Source: Owenia fusiformis (lineage: Eukaryota; Annelida; Polychaeta; Sabellida; Oweniidae). From it: a DNA stretch of 64,000 nucleotides. The translations under genes were made by a program, and so were the position numbers. The stretch covers positions 9,181,375-9,245,374 of the forward strand of contig CAIIXF020000005.1 of NCBI GenBank assembly GCA_903813345.2, in the 5' to 3' direction. Under the pieces are notes generated by a model. That model was not told where the DNA came from and searched no databases. It saw only the letters and a list, made by a program, of their open reading frames with translations. Shown here piece by piece: positions 36,413-49,580 of this stretch; position 1 is the stretch's first letter, and every line of letters begins with the position of its first letter.

Positions 36413-36906
36413 ATAAAGAATATATACAAGTGGAAATGATTTCCATTCAAATGGAAATACTCTAAATTGAAGCTTTCTTCATTGGATTTGCTTTCCATTG
36501 TATTTTCTCCCATTCGTTTTTTAAATGACAATTAGAAGTCGAGGTATTTGTTGTGGCTTTGCATTAGTGTGTTATTAAACATATTGTTATTAAACTTATT
36601 GTTTTCCAAGAGGATTGTACCATCTCAGTTCATCTTGATTATTGAACAACATTGCAAATTTTCTTGCATGTGTTTTATAACACAGAAATATGGATTTTAT
36701 ATGATGTAAACATTTATATACCTAAAGCTGGTGAACTCTTTTATGATGAGCGACTGATACCAGCTGGACATTATATTGACTAGAAACAGTTCATCAACCC
36801 CCATTAATAGTCACTAAAGGGAGAGATAAGATTATATTAGGTTACTGGGGTCCAGGCGGGTACTGACCTTGGATTCACCCACCATTGCCCCCTGAGACTG
36901 GGCTAG

Positions 36907-36957
36907 ATGATGGACAAGACAAATGTTGGTGTTTGTTCTCCCCTGGTTTGTGATATG
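36907..36957 (+). CDS. Candidate alternative first coding exon (17 codons)
   Basis: A TAG is followed at once by ATG ATG, then 17 open codons (MMDKTNVGVCSPLVCDM) and the donor GTAAGT at 36958. The exon ends in phase 0, as does the main exon at 50602. Joined to the main exon's acceptor at 49581 it would be out of frame with the main ATG and meet stops, so it would have to skip that exon and splice to a shared downstream exon. This is the pattern of an alternative promoter. Short exons are easy to find by chance, so confidence is moderate. Confidence 0.4.
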
Positions 36958-37605
36958 GTAAGTACACAGAGTGACAGATGTCAATGCCCCCTGGCTTTAT
37001 ATTTATAGGGTACATGCTGAATATAACTGATCATGGCTAAATAAATCTTAATGAAATTGTACAGCTTGAGGAAATACCCTTCTTGATCAGCAAGGCTCAG
37101 TTACTGGAATTGCTTGGATACCTTGAAAACCAAACATGTTAATTTATGACTGTCTCTCTATTTATTTGCATGAACCTATTGCCCATATTTTCTTATAGTT
37201 GAGCAAAAGGCTGAATATGAACTTATTAAATGTACTTGTACAATGTACATCTACAGTTTCAGGGGATTGAGAGTTAATCGTTATAAACAAAACTTTTGCT
37301 ACCTCAGCAAAAATTTCCAAAAGTGATCCACTCTATGGTCTGTTAACGATTCATCTTAGACAGTTTAATCATATGATCATGGGAGTTCCCTAAACACGTC
37401 TTGACTTATATGATACTAGATCCTATAAAGGGCAGCTTAACTTGATTTTCTTACTGCTTTTTAAACAAATCTGGATGCAATCTGACAGATATACGTTTTA
37501 CGTCTCTGAGTAAACTTTTCCTAGGAGCCAAATTAGTATTAATATGTAACATATATTCTTTATAAGTATACATATAACATGTGAATGCAGAATGTGTGTA
37601 TATAC

Positions 37606-38477
37606 TAGGGGTCCCGCGATTCATCGATATATCGATGCATCGGCTCGTTTGGTGACGATACGAGCGTATCGATACGAAGACTCAAATATCGATACACCAA
37701 AAATATTATTAACATACCTGAAATCCATCATATTTTGCCGAAATCTACTGAATATTTGACTTTTTTGAGAAATTGTTCTTATATTTTTTGTTTGGTTTCT
37801 CGCTAGACATGACACGCCCAAAATGGTGTATAAATGCGAACAGAATGCTTAGCGGATTGACAGTCAAAATGCGAACAAATAACTTGTGTCTTCTATGTCT
37901 TCGTATATCAACGTACTTTGTTTTATAATTATTCTCTATACTTTTTGACAATTTAGTATGAATAAATATAATCTTTGAACTTTTTATTCGATAGAACGCC
38001 TAATAAAAAACCGAACAATATTTACGTTCGGAGTATAAATGTTGACCGGAGTTTAGAAATTGAAACTTTTTGAAAGTTTTGAAAACAATTGATAGAATTA
38101 TGGCCGTGTAAATATCAAACATGGGTAGTTGTGATATCCTAATACGGCCCCTAATAGAAAATCTACTGTAACACTTTGTAACATTCCTCAGTAAAGGGAA
38201 AGCACAGCCGGACTTCAAAAAATATTGCAAAATATGCATAGCTGGCTACTATACAGCAGGTAGGCTTGATACTTGACAATAGTTTTTATGCTGCATCTTA
38301 ATCAAATGTCACAGCAAGTGATAGACTTTCAACTCGACCTCAGCTATGTCTGTTTTGCACCCCCCCCCCCCCTCCCCCGGTTCAACTACACTATTATGTA
38401 TTGTATCGTTGCTCGTATCGTGACCTGAGTATCGAGATACGTATCGTATCGTTTCATAATGTATCGTGGGACCCCTA
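37606..38477. mobile_element. Non-autonomous hAT element, 872 bp, perfect 8-bp duplication
   Basis: Ends TAGGGGTCCCGCGAT and, inverted, TAGGGGTCCCACGAT. GTATATAC flanks both sides (37598-37605 and 38478-38485), the 8-bp duplication typical of hAT. Subterminal DNA is full of ATCGATAC/CGATACGAG palindromes that could bind a transposase. No coding capacity is seen. Confidence 0.85.
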
Positions 38478-38769
38478 GTATATACACACATTTGTGAATG
38501 CAGAATGTGTGTATATACACAGAGCTGTTCCTATCAGGAATGATGTAATGTTGATTTCCTAACTGCTCAAGTAATGTTTATTTCTTAAATGCTAGTAGTT
38601 ATCTTAATTGATTTATTTACGCCTGTTCTGAAGCCTGTTCGTGGTACACCTGTATTACTGGTACTTCTTTTCATCAAAGGAACCCAAGATTTGAAGATGC
38701 AACTGTTTTCTCATCAGGCCACCTCCAATAGAAGAGCCACCTGGAGCCCCTTGATAAATAAACTAGAAT

Positions 38770-38895
38770 ATAAACAACTGGCCCATTGCCAGGAATTCTA
38801 TCAAAATCATGCAGTTTTTCACCATTCTGAGCACTTTCGCTTGATTTTTTAGGGGAAATTGTTAACAAGCTCCCCCGATCTTGGTAGAAGCTAGC
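38770..38895. mobile_element. hAT-like MITE fragment (family D)
   Basis: AAAATCATGCAGTTTTTCAC then CATTCTGAGCACTTTCGC and AGCTAGCTACGAGC; same blocks as 21136-21313. Confidence 0.45.
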
Positions 38896-39299
38896 TACGA
38901 GCAAGTACACAAACCTAAGACCAGATAGTTTTTTCTGAGTTTTCATTAAGATTGTTGCTTGCATTTCTGTCCTGATTTTCACACTTTGATGAATGATCAG
39001 GGTTGTTGGACTCTGCACATCTCTTAGAGGCGCTAACTGTCTGAACACTGTTGGTACATAACTCACCAATCATCTTGTCAGCTAAAAAATGGATGATGAA
39101 TTTCTTAGAATTTGCAAATCATACCTTATGTATATGAGAAAACCTTCATAAAAGTTAAATCTCTGAAGGAATCATTAGGATTTTATGAACTGTATTAGTT
39201 CATTTTGGACTTTTTGATTCTTTAAGGAAATGGAAGGAAACATGATAATGATGAAATAAGAACATAAAATTCAATCCTTGAAAGTACCTAGTAACCAGA

Positions 39300-39528
39300 T
39301 ACCCTTACTAGGAGTAATATTAATGCCCTCTGAATAAAACTAATAGATATACTGTTTTGATACTGACCTTGACCCCAGAAGTAGCTATAGGATTTTTAAT
39401 ATGCAATCCTGTTACTGCAATTCTGATTGGCTAGCTGGTTCTTGATTGAACTATTGGTTAAAGGCTAGATGAAAGGATTATCTCTCATTCAAAGAGTATA
39501 AAATTAAACTACAGTATTTAAAAGGGTA
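39300..39528 (+). mobile_element. Family A MITE, 229-bp form
   Basis: Starts TACCCTTACTAGGAG, contains CCCTCTGAATAAAACTAATA and GTTTTGATACTGACC shared with 30725-31137, and ends AAAAGGGTA. The flanks GTAACC recur three bases beyond the right end. Confidence 0.65.
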
Positions 39529-40000
39529 AAAGTAACCTGGCAGCATCTTTTAGATGTTGGTAAGTTATAAGTGAGGGAGTTTCTCCACAGAGATATCAGC
39601 TGATAAAGCTATTGGTTACCATGGAGTCTGAAGTTACAGGCTAAAGAAGAGTCTGCTGAAGCTAAAAACCTTTGTCTCCTAGACAACACCTCATCTCAAG
39701 AGCTTGCATTTGTTGTTTAGACTGATCATAAGGACATTGTTCAAGGAGAGTGTAGTTGTATGGATTTAGGCAGTAGTTGGATTACTCGTAGGTGTTTCAT
39801 TGATTGAAAGCTCCATCACATCACAGAGTGGTAAGTTGCTCATTTGTTATCTAATCTATGTTTATGTTGAATCATATCATATATGGATAGGTGTATGTGG
39901 AATAGTTGTGCCTTGGTAATGTTGTCATGATCAACGATGTATAATATTGATTGCAATGTTGGAATTCTCCCCTTCCATGCAGGATCTGTTACCTTTAAAG

Positions 40001-40053
40001 GAGTCTTGCATCAAGTTTTGGAGGGGGGGGGGTGGAGGTCACAAGGGCTTGTA
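40001..40053. mobile_element. Family C MITE, deleted centre
   Basis: GAGTCTTGCATCAAGTTTTG, a run of G, then GAGGTCACAAGGGCTTGTA. The C-rich arm has been lost. Confidence 0.55.
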
Positions 40054-40158
40054 CCATTAAAGTTGGTAAAATAACCTTTTGAAAACACAAGTAATTTACT
40101 CAGAAAATGTGCTTAGGCTAGTTTGAGGTGGTTGATTGTACAATACAGTATAATGTCA

Positions 40159-40329
40159 TACCATGACATTCTAAGAGTCAATAAAAGATATATATAAACA
40201 TATTTTGTTTATTTATCTTTTTATCATAAAATTATATATATATAGCCAAATTAAAAAGTATTCTATTATCCTAGAATATATAAAAAAAGTAATAGTGTAC
40301 TCAAATAATTATAGTCTTCTCAAAGGGTA
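40159..40329 (+). mobile_element. Family A MITE, deleted form
   Basis: TACCATGACATTCTAAGAG and the AATAAAAGATATATAT stretch match the inside of the 413-bp copy; the end CTCAAAGGGTA matches the family 3' end. Confidence 0.5.
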
Positions 40330-41320
40330 CAGCAATAATGCAACACAATGACTTGGTTGTACACTCTGTTAAGCCACATCAGCAAGTTATTGTTAGTTTG
40401 TTGCTCATCAAAATTGATAAAACTGGAAATGCAATGGGAAAAGTAGCTGTTTCATATGATTGTGGTAAGTTACTGATATAAGATATATTAGATTGTGGCA
40501 TGCATGGGGATTAGGGATAGGCCAACACAGGAAGTTTGTCTGTGGCCTCACACAGTTAGGAAATCATAACGGACTCCATGGTGAACATGACATAGACATA
40601 GATTTTCACCAGATGTACCAATAAAATGTGGTGGCAATGCACATGTATGGGAAGATTGATTGAAAATTGTCAGGACTTGCACAAATTATCTGAAACAAAA
40701 GAACTTTATAAAATATGTCAAAATTCCCTTCAGCAAAAAGGTATCTGCTCTCATGATCATTCAAAAAACTGCATTGAAACACACCATTTAAAAAAGCAAT
40801 GAAAATCTCATAAATGAACCATAAAACTACAAGTTCCATTTCATAAATTCTGATACATTATATATACTATACTATGTAAGTATAAATAAAATATCGGAGA
40901 CATTCAAGATTTTAATCAGGCCAGTTTAGAATCAACCCTGCCTTTTTGGGTCCCCCCTCCCCTGCAAGGCCACATAAATAGGATAACCCCATAGTGAGGA
41001 AAACAGACCAATAGGATTACCACATAGGAACTGGTCTAACCCATAGGGAGACTCAATTGGATTACAAAATCACTAATCATAACATCCAAGAGTGATAATG
41101 TGTTGACCATTTATGTGTTAATCTATGTTTAATTGTCATCAATGTGTCTGATATAACGCTGAACTGCTTAGAGCTGTCAGATCACCATTAACAAGTGGAT
41201 ATATGGGATAGGTATGGAGGAAGGACTTGTATATTTGGTTGCATAATACTTCCTGAACATTCCCATTCTGGATGCATTGTGAGGGTAAGAATTTTGTTGT
41301 CAGAAATACAGGGTATTTCT

Positions 41321-41432
41321 ACTTTTTTTCTGAATGGTGTTCGGTAGTTGGCATTCATCAATCAAATTTTGTGGCTGTAACAAATGGCAGGTAGTGGCAT
41401 TGTACATGCTAGTCCCTTGTTCTTAATTTTCA
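41321..41432 (+). repeat. Family B interspersed repeat, copy 4
   Basis: Shows TGGTGTTCGGTAGTTGGCAT then GCTGTAACAAATGGCAGGTA and TGCTAGTCCCTTGTT, the usual order of family B blocks. Confidence 0.7.
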
Positions 41433-42098
41433 AGGATTTGATTGTTCTAATGTCATACCACCTTTGATATCGAAGATGGCATTATTACTTTTTTAGTCAG
41501 TTTAGCTTAGTTCACACCACGTCGCTTTAAAGCGCCATCAAAGCACCGTTGGTGTAAACTTAGCTTACGATAAAGTTATATTATGATTTATCCAAAATAC
41601 AAGATTCTTTCTCAATATTTCATCCTTCAAATTTTAAACAGAGTTACCTCAAGTAGAAATTTCCTGGTGTTGTACATCAGACTTTTGGTTGTGGCTATGA
41701 CTATTAGGCATTTCGAGATGTTGTCCCAAAGTCAGTTTCATTAGAGGGAAACATGGTTAGTCAGTCACCCCTCCCTCTTATATTCTCTATATTAGCCTAG
41801 TTTTAATATAGAGGATATTAGATGGGGTGACTTACTCCCTGTGGGGGTAGAGAGGGTAAATGGTAGTTTCGTTAGATGGTGTTGACTTTGAAATATTCAT
41901 GTAAAAGACAAATCAACATTTTAAAATTTCATAAGGGGAGGAATCGTGATAGCCACGCTCCCTTTGTCTTCATCCTTCCAATTCCTCCTATCCTCGCAAA
42001 GGGCGGATAAGAGGGGCTCTGGCATACCAGAATGAAGGGGAGGGGGCTCAAATTATGATGAAATTAGATTCATTTTTCCAGGACTGTTGATAATTAGA

Positions 42099-42373
42099 TA
42101 CCATCCCTTATGAGGGTACAATAATTCAACTCAACTTACTTTATAGTATTTTATTGCCCTGTATATAATGTAACATATTGCCTGAGTCCCAGGTTAATAT
42201 AATTACAAGTCAGTATTCATGCACACTTATCCAATAATTGAAGATAATGATAGCAATTTATAATAATATATTTACCTGCATATATATATCACTTTTATTA
42301 GCTCATAACTCTGGGTCGGAGTTCAGTAGTAATTACTAGACTCTTAAAGATACAAAATATCTTCAAAAGGGTA
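42099..42373 (+). mobile_element. Family A MITE, diverged 275-bp copy
   Basis: TACCATCCC at the left and TTCAAAAGGGTA at the right; AACTCTGGGTCGG and TAGACTCTTAAAG recall the internal family segments. Flanks ATAATTAGA and TATTATTAG are similar but shifted. Confidence 0.45.
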
Positions 42374-42939
42374 TATTATTAGTTCATTATTATAGCAGTG
42401 TAAACTGCGAAGCACGAGAAGTTCTTCAGTCCTGACATTTGGCCATCATCGCTTTCTACTGGGTCTAGGTAAGTAGAACTGAAACATTCTGAATCAAGAT
42501 GACATTTGGCTCTAAGTCTAAAGACTATATTTGTGGTCTACACTCAGAAAGTCGATTTACAATAGGAAAACTCTGTAGGTAATTATAAGGTAGAACAAGG
42601 AAATGTCAACATGGTACCAATTATAGAATATAAATGACTCCAAGAAATGTTGGGAACTACAAAGTAGGGTAATAAAGTTGCAATCAATGACACATTCTAA
42701 TGCAAACTTACATTTCTAAATAGAGAGTTTTCTCTACATTGCTAGGATTTGACACTGTGATACTATAAAGGAAAAATATAGGGAATGTGATTTCACTTTA
42801 TTAACATGAACAGTAAGTCTACAAAATATTCTAAACTAAATATAAGAAGAACAAAAGCTAAAAACAAGCTAAATTAAGATTTCAGAAAAACTAAGAAGAG
42901 TATTTAATTTGAAATATAAAGTTTGGTAGAGCTTGACTT

Positions 42940-43045
42940 ATTATACCATCGAACGAAGTTCGGAGGGATATAGGGAATGCCTCCGTCCGTCCGTACGTCC
43001 GTCCGTACGTACGTCCGTCCGTCCGTCCGTCTGTCCGTCCGTCCG
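42940..43045 (+). repeat. CCGT microsatellite with ATACCATCGAACGAAG leader
   Basis: TATACCATCGAACGAAGTTC and a short spacer are followed by CCGT repeats from about 42983 to 43044, with some CCGTACGT units, then GGGCAATAACTCAAATACC. A diverged copy is at 481-581. Confidence 0.8.
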
Positions 43046-43905
43046 GGCAATAACTCAAATACCGTTGGCCCGATTTTGTTCATATTTTGTACACATATAC
43101 CCTATGGGGCTAGAAGTTCTGCTCGAAAGCCGATTTTCAAAATGGCCACTCATTTCAAAATGGCGGCCATTTTAGTGCCGATTTTACAGTAATTTAGGTG
43201 CAGTATGTAAAACTGTAATAGCAATATGTTTTAAATGTAAAAAAATAATAAAGGACATTAATAATGCTACAAATGTAGATATTAAAGAAGCACATGGCAG
43301 CCATCTTGAAAAATGGCGGCCTTTACTCGTCATTTTACGATTTTTGCTGTAACTCAAAAAATAGTAGAGACATTTTGTTCATATTTGGTATGTGAATACT
43401 ATAAGCATTGCACACTGTCTAAAGACACTTTTGGTAGAAGGCGGCCATTTTGAAAAATGGCCGCCATTTTAACGTATTTTACTATAACTCGAAAAGTAGT
43501 GGAGCGATTTTGTTCAAATTTGGTATGTGAATACTATAAGCATGGCACACTGTCCTATGACACTTTTGGTAAAAGGTGGCCATTTTGAAAAAATTTTGAA
43601 AAATGGCCGCCATTTTAACATATTTTACTATAACTCGAAAAGTAGTGGAGCGATTTTGTTCATATTTGGTATGTGAATACTATAAGCACGGCACACTGTT
43701 TTTTCTAATGACACTTTTGGTAGAAGGTGGCCATTTTGAAAAATGGCCGCCATGTTAACATATTTTACTATAACTTGAAAAGTAGTGGAGCGATTTTGTT
43801 CATATTTGATATGTGAATACTTTAAGCATGGCACATTGTCTTATAAAACTATGGGGAGTAGTCGGACATTTTGAAAAATGGCCACCATTTTTATGTGTGT
43901 TATTT
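43046..43905 (+). repeat. Tandem repeat of about 140 bp with ATGGCCGCCATTTT palindrome
   Basis: Four to five imperfect units of roughly 137-152 bp carry AAAAATGGCCGCCATTTT, ACTATAACTCGAAAAGTAGT, GGAGCGATTTTGTTCATATT, TGGTATGTGAATACTATAAG and GCACACTGTC. The last unit (to about 43905) is the most diverged. No reading frame spans the array. Confidence 0.85.
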
Positions 43906-45587
43906 TACAAGTACGTGTGCGATTTTTCAAAAATTTTAGAGGTGGCTTCTTCAAAGCATATTATTTCTCCTGATGACAACTTGGCTAGTGAGCAACCATT
44001 TTGAAAATGTTGGCCTTTCTGGTGTGTTGTTTTATGATATTTGCTATTCGTTAATAAAAATGCCAGCCATTTCTGTTCGATGGGATTCGCTACGCTTTGG
44101 CGTTGCCGTTGTTCTGGTTGAAGAATGTCTTGTTGCTTATTGGATCTCCTTTTTTACAAAATACAAATATCTCTTGTAAGAAAGAAGATGCGATGAGAAC
44201 CAGAATTAAATGAGAAAGAACATTTCTATTGCTTGCTACTACAGAATGTGAGATTTCTAGACAGAAATACAAGCAAACTTGTAGAGAACAGAACTCGTTA
44301 CTGATAACAATTACCAATGATTTATCGCATCTCTTATGTTTTACAAGAGTAGCACTAAACATACACATTCCATCAGCATCTTTTTCTGCTTCATCTTCCT
44401 TTAAACCAATTCCATAAAATGAAAGGAGTATGAAGTTTTAAGTTTCAGGATTTTTAAGAATTTTCATGACATCGTGGATAAGTTATAAATGTAGTCATAG
44501 GCATCATGGGTTCCCAAGCTAAGATGGTATTTGTTACATCTGTCTTAAAATATCAATGTGCTTCCGTCATTTACCTGTTTATTGCCAGTTTTATCCATGT
44601 GATTAAAGGAATTGGGACAGTGATGTTTTTTTACATGCCAAACCCTGACATTTATAAAAGCAGAGGCAACATGGTTTGCTATGCCTTTGGAAAGGGGCTT
44701 AGTCTTATAGATTAAAAAGATGGTTGTTTTTCCATGAGGATGTGCACTATACTATATTTTTGAAGCAATTCTACAATGATATGATCAGTTTAGCACTTGA
44801 GATGAAGATTTGTGCAAGGAGCATTATGTCTGGCATGTCATAGATGTTCAAGAACACTTGACTTAAGAATATTGTTTGTGCTCTGAAGTCACAGAAAAGT
44901 CACAGAAAATGTATTTTGGGCTTGATTTTTCATGAGGTACTACAAGTTTATGCCATTCTGATACTTCTAGCATCTTCCTGTTTCGCCAGAGGGTGAGAAG
45001 AAATGAGATGTCTTGGTTTAACATGATGTGTATAATGCTGTCTGTCCCTTGTATGGTTCTTTTTGTCGACTTAGGCAGGGTAGACTCTTGTCCCATCCTT
45101 TATCATCAGGTTCTCTTTCCAAGTTTGTATATAATGGTACTAATAGGACAAACTCAGAGATAGAACACAGATACCTGATGTTAAACTATGAAGCCAGTTA
45201 ATAATGATGTATATGTAGTTATATAGACTTTGAAGTCTTGTTCGAATGGGGTCTGGATACATTACAGAAGATAATCCTTTACATATGTGCCCATTTACAT
45301 TTTATATGATTATTTGCAGAGGATGCATTTGTAGATTTATAACTTCCTTATTCATTAATCATGGACGATGCCTCCCTAGTATTGCCAGTGCTTTCATTAG
45401 AATCATGTTTTGATATTTGTGTAAATGTATACTGTATATCATGATGATAACCCCCTCCCACTCTCCAGGAACAGCCGGGGTAGATAACGCTTTGTTTTCT
45501 TTGGTCCCAAAATATAGTTTATCATATTTTGGATAGATTAGCTTCTAAGAACCTCCAAGAAAACCCGAATCAAAGTACATGTACACT

Positions 45588-45703
45588 GGCGGATCTGGGG
45601 GGGGGGGGCAAAATTTCAAAATTTGGGCCCACTTTTCGGTTTTAGGGGCCCAAAATTGGTATCTAATTTGGGCCCCCTTGTCATTTCCCAGATCCGCCCC
45701 TGA
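45588..45703. mobile_element. hAT-like MITE related to 31971-32135
   Basis: CACTGGCGGATCTGGGG and CCCAGATCCGCCCCTG ends; TTTCAAAATTTGGGCCC inside links it to the copy at 31971. 116 bp. Confidence 0.6.
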
Positions 45704-47720
45704 TGTATAGACAACATAGACTATGTAAGACCACAAGTACTAAAAGTGCAAGTCTAAGTACCAGATAGAAGTTTTCCGAGCCTCGAGTTAGGGTGATCCT
45801 AGATTTGAAAAATCATTTTAGGATTCAGAATCAAATAAGCATTACATGTAGTAAACACAACTTCTTTCTCACTGTACTTTTAGAGTCTAGAAACGTAGAA
45901 GGTTGGTATTTTGTGTTGGTATTTTTATATGTGACTCAACTGGGATCCAGTTTCTACATGGCTGCTGTGTAGGTATGCCAGATAACAGATAGTCTTCATA
46001 TGCTACAATGAATGGTGCCACAACTTTTTGGAGAATTGAGTAAAACCATTCTGATTTTTTAGAGCCTCTATCTAGTGCCCTTTCCCAAGAGATAGTAGAG
46101 ACTGTATCCCACAATGGAGTGGTACATGTACGTATGGAAAATTGTTTTATTAAGAGATATTCAAATGAATGCAAAATCAACAAAACATTGGGTTGTTGTG
46201 CAAGATACAGGGGGGGGGGGGGTAATTAATATCGAAATTAACTTCATTTTCTATAACTTTCTATGACTCTCATCATTTGGATACCTTTCTTTGATCAGGT
46301 CATAAGATTTGATCTGATTCACTTTTTAAATAATAAGTCATTATTAAATGCAACCAAAGGCCAATCATGATGCAATCAACATCATCTTGATAATGTTGAC
46401 TCTAAACAGATGTTATATTTCAGAATAATACACTTTGTATCTTACACGCCTGTAAAGATAAGTCAAGTGTTGTAACCTTGAATGTTAATGAACAACAAGT
46501 AAATAATGACTTAATGTTGTTGATTGATGGGGTTCGTACTTGGAATGTTGGGAGTGGGAAAAAGAGAATAAATCACAGGTAAGGTTGCCTGCCTATGTTT
46601 TGAAATTCTCCAAAAGAGGTCTATATTTTGAAATGCAAAATATGATATAAAAGGGAGGAATTAGCAAGGAATAAAGTAAATCAGCATGAAGTGGAGACTA
46701 TAAATTATATAGAAATGCAAGAAAATCAGCCACTTCTTCCAAAATTTAGAGAGAAATATTGGTGAAAAGATATGACCAAAGAGGTTGAATTTAGAACAAG
46801 TTACAGGTAAGTCTGTGTTTATGTTATTACAACTGGTACTTCCTGCATTATCCATACATAGACCCATATAAGAGGTAGTTGGGGATATATCATTGTTTTC
46901 AAGGTTTGTTTGACTTTATGGTCCATGTGATTTATTGATATGTTCTCTTCAAAGAATATACCTGTGCCTGGTATATATATATAACCTTGGATATCTGGGT
47001 TAAATTGGAGGGGGTACCATATTTACAGATTTGCTATTCTCTACGCCATTACATATTAACTAATTGAGGGTAGGAGAGAGAGGGTATGAAATATTTTGGA
47101 AGCAATGTCTAATTCTTATTTTCATCATATTACATGTACACGTATGTATATAAATTAGATATGTTCCAGGTTGGCAGGGATTTTAAGACTGGTTAGAGTC
47201 AAGTCCAAGAGTTAGAAAACATTCATCTATCCCTTAGGTTTACCCAGAAAATATTTTTCTCATCAGATCGATCCCAACTGTTAACCATTATTAGTTCTAC
47301 TAAAAGAGGGTAACTCAGGTAGTAATTGAGTAAAAAGCTGATGTTGCCATGGTTCTCCAGTGTGTGTGTTATAAGTAAGTCAAGAGTTTCTCTCCTGAAG
47401 CTAATTGACAATATGTAAACTCTCCCAGTCAGTGTTACTACAACAGGGTGGTCTTCTACTGACCTTACTATTCATGTATATGTATACAAAGATGACATGA
47501 AATGACCACATCCTGGTTACAAACATGCATCATACATGTGTTTGAAAATAAGTTATTGATATATTGTAAAATTGATGATGAGTACCAGACACCGTTTATC
47601 ATGTACTAGAGTTATTAACCTCACACTCTTTAAATTGTGTTAAACTTCTACATTCACAGAACCAATCAGAATTGGTCGTTGCTGAGATTCTGTCTTAAGA
47701 TTAGTATGTTATAGTCTATA

Positions 47721-47800
47721 ACTTTGTGGATAGTGTTCGGTGGTTGGTGTTTGTAACAAATGGCAGTTGGTGAAATTTTGCATCTTAATGCCTTGTATTT
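47721..47800 (+). repeat. Family B interspersed repeat, copy 5
   Basis: Contains TTGTGGATAGTGTTCGGTGG, TGTAACAAATGGCAGTTGGT and TTGCATCTTAATGCCTTGT, with the middle segment shortened compared with copies 3 and 4. Confidence 0.7.
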
Positions 47801-49580
47801 AATTAGTGTGGCTCTACAGTTCTATCTGATTGGTTAGATACCAAACTGTCAAATCATTGATCATAGGTAGAGGGTTGTATATGCAGTATCTTTTGATCTC
47901 AGGGTAGGTGATGCCATAGACCTCCTCAATAGATGTGTCACAACTGGATTCCATGTTAATATGTAACAGATGACTTCAAGGACTTACCATATGCCTACAC
48001 TCATTCACTTATAGGCTTGTCATAAAAAGTGGATGGAGTTTCAATGAGAGGAAGTACATGATTTTTCATTCACAATTTTAAGTGAGGATATGATTTGTAG
48101 AATAAGTGATATCTAGGCAGGGTATGCATTGACTTGGTAAGTTAGAAGGACAGCCTCTTGTAATTATCTTGAAGGAAGGAACTAACCTTCAATACATATA
48201 TGTAGTAAAACATGTTATTTTTGCTAGCATCTTACTTTTGATCATTTGTCTATTGACTAATTGAACAAGTTGCTTTACTTTTGAAATAATTGAAGTTTCA
48301 ACGAATTCATAAAAATAACCATGTTTTACAGTAAAGTATACATTGATTATAAAGCAGGGGTTTGTAAGAGAGTCTATGATTAGAGCTATAATCAGTGACC
48401 TGGTGAGAGTGTTATATAACGGTGTTTATGAAGGGATATTTGTTTATTTATTTACAACTTCTTTGTTTACTTTTATATACATACTCAAATACTCACACTT
48501 TAAGAGATAAAATTCTATTTTAAACTTCATCTACCTGTCTACTTTTCAAAAGTACTGAATACTTATAATTTAAACGTGATTGTATTATTAGGATGTTATT
48601 ATAACAGTTAATTTTTCACAGTTTGTTTATCTTTATCTGTGTGAAAATTTAATCAATGCACGAATATGTATGACAATACAAGAAATCTATAACTGTTGAT
48701 AGAATAATGAGATTCAATCATGAGATATTAGTAAGCTTCATATAGTGAGAAACATGTGCTGAAATGAGTCTATTAGTTATGTTCATATACACTATAGAAA
48801 TGGTAAGTGAGAAGTTGAATCAGAGACATGAGTTATATTTCATTTTATTCATTTATATTTTACTGGAAACTTCTGGATGATAAATTGAATTGAAGATAGC
48901 TTCGATACAAATTGTTCAAAAAGAATGAGAAACATCAGAGAGTCAGTTAAGAAAAATGGATCTCATTCTGGAATTGAAATACTAGTATAATGATATGTTA
49001 AGAATATGTTTGATGTACAGCGAGTGAAAAAATATGTATGATAATAACATCATACTGTGTTCAGTTGTGATTAGTTAATGGATTGTGTCAAGAAAAATCT
49101 TTGATTTATGGCAGTTTATGGCAACATGTGTTTGGTACTCAGGACCTAAATGCACATTGAAAACCAGGGTACTACATAAAAAATATGTAAAACATTAGAC
49201 AATAATGCAAATGACATACAGTCTTTTGTTGAGGTTAAGGAATAGATTTAAAAAACATGAAAAATCAATTTTGGTTAGTGTTTTAATTGCTTCGTAAACA
49301 GCAAAAAGTTTGATCTATAAATCGATGCCTAGCAAGGACACATACAGTACTACAATACCAACCACTGTGTTCAATATACATGCATATGTACAAAGGTCAT
49401 GTGGTTTCTTTGTTTCTAGTTATAATGGAGAGATTTATTGAGAAATCGTTATGATAAGGTCATTGAAAACATATACATTGCAGGTTCAAAATCAAAATGA
49501 CATATTTATAGTAGAAAATGAAGAAATTATATTAGATATTTTATATTGCTTTATTTATGTTTTCATTCTTATACTTTCAG

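Larger units (their letters stand above)
38490..42090. other. Non-coding stretch with donor-like sites
   Basis: Good donors GTAAGT occur at 39560, 39830 and 40465. The segment before 39830 has only a short closed upstream frame. They could be non-coding leader exons of the plus-strand gene, but no acceptors or coding support them. Confidence 0.35.
43910..49570. other. Probable intron or 5' flank of the gene at 49601
   Basis: Two MITE or repeat copies and AT-rich DNA; no coding frame with support. Donor-like sites at 46808 and 48803 lack context. Confidence 0.45.

Noticed and set aside
38674-39069. 131-codon minus-strand frame
   Set aside because: Overlaps a hAT-like MITE fragment; no domain or splice context.
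39554-40464. Very short ATG-to-donor segments (39554, 40456) in phase 0
   Set aside because: Two or three codons only; expected by chance near GTAAGT sites.
45887-46183. 98-codon minus-strand frame
   Set aside because: No domain, no splice sites, no homology recognised.
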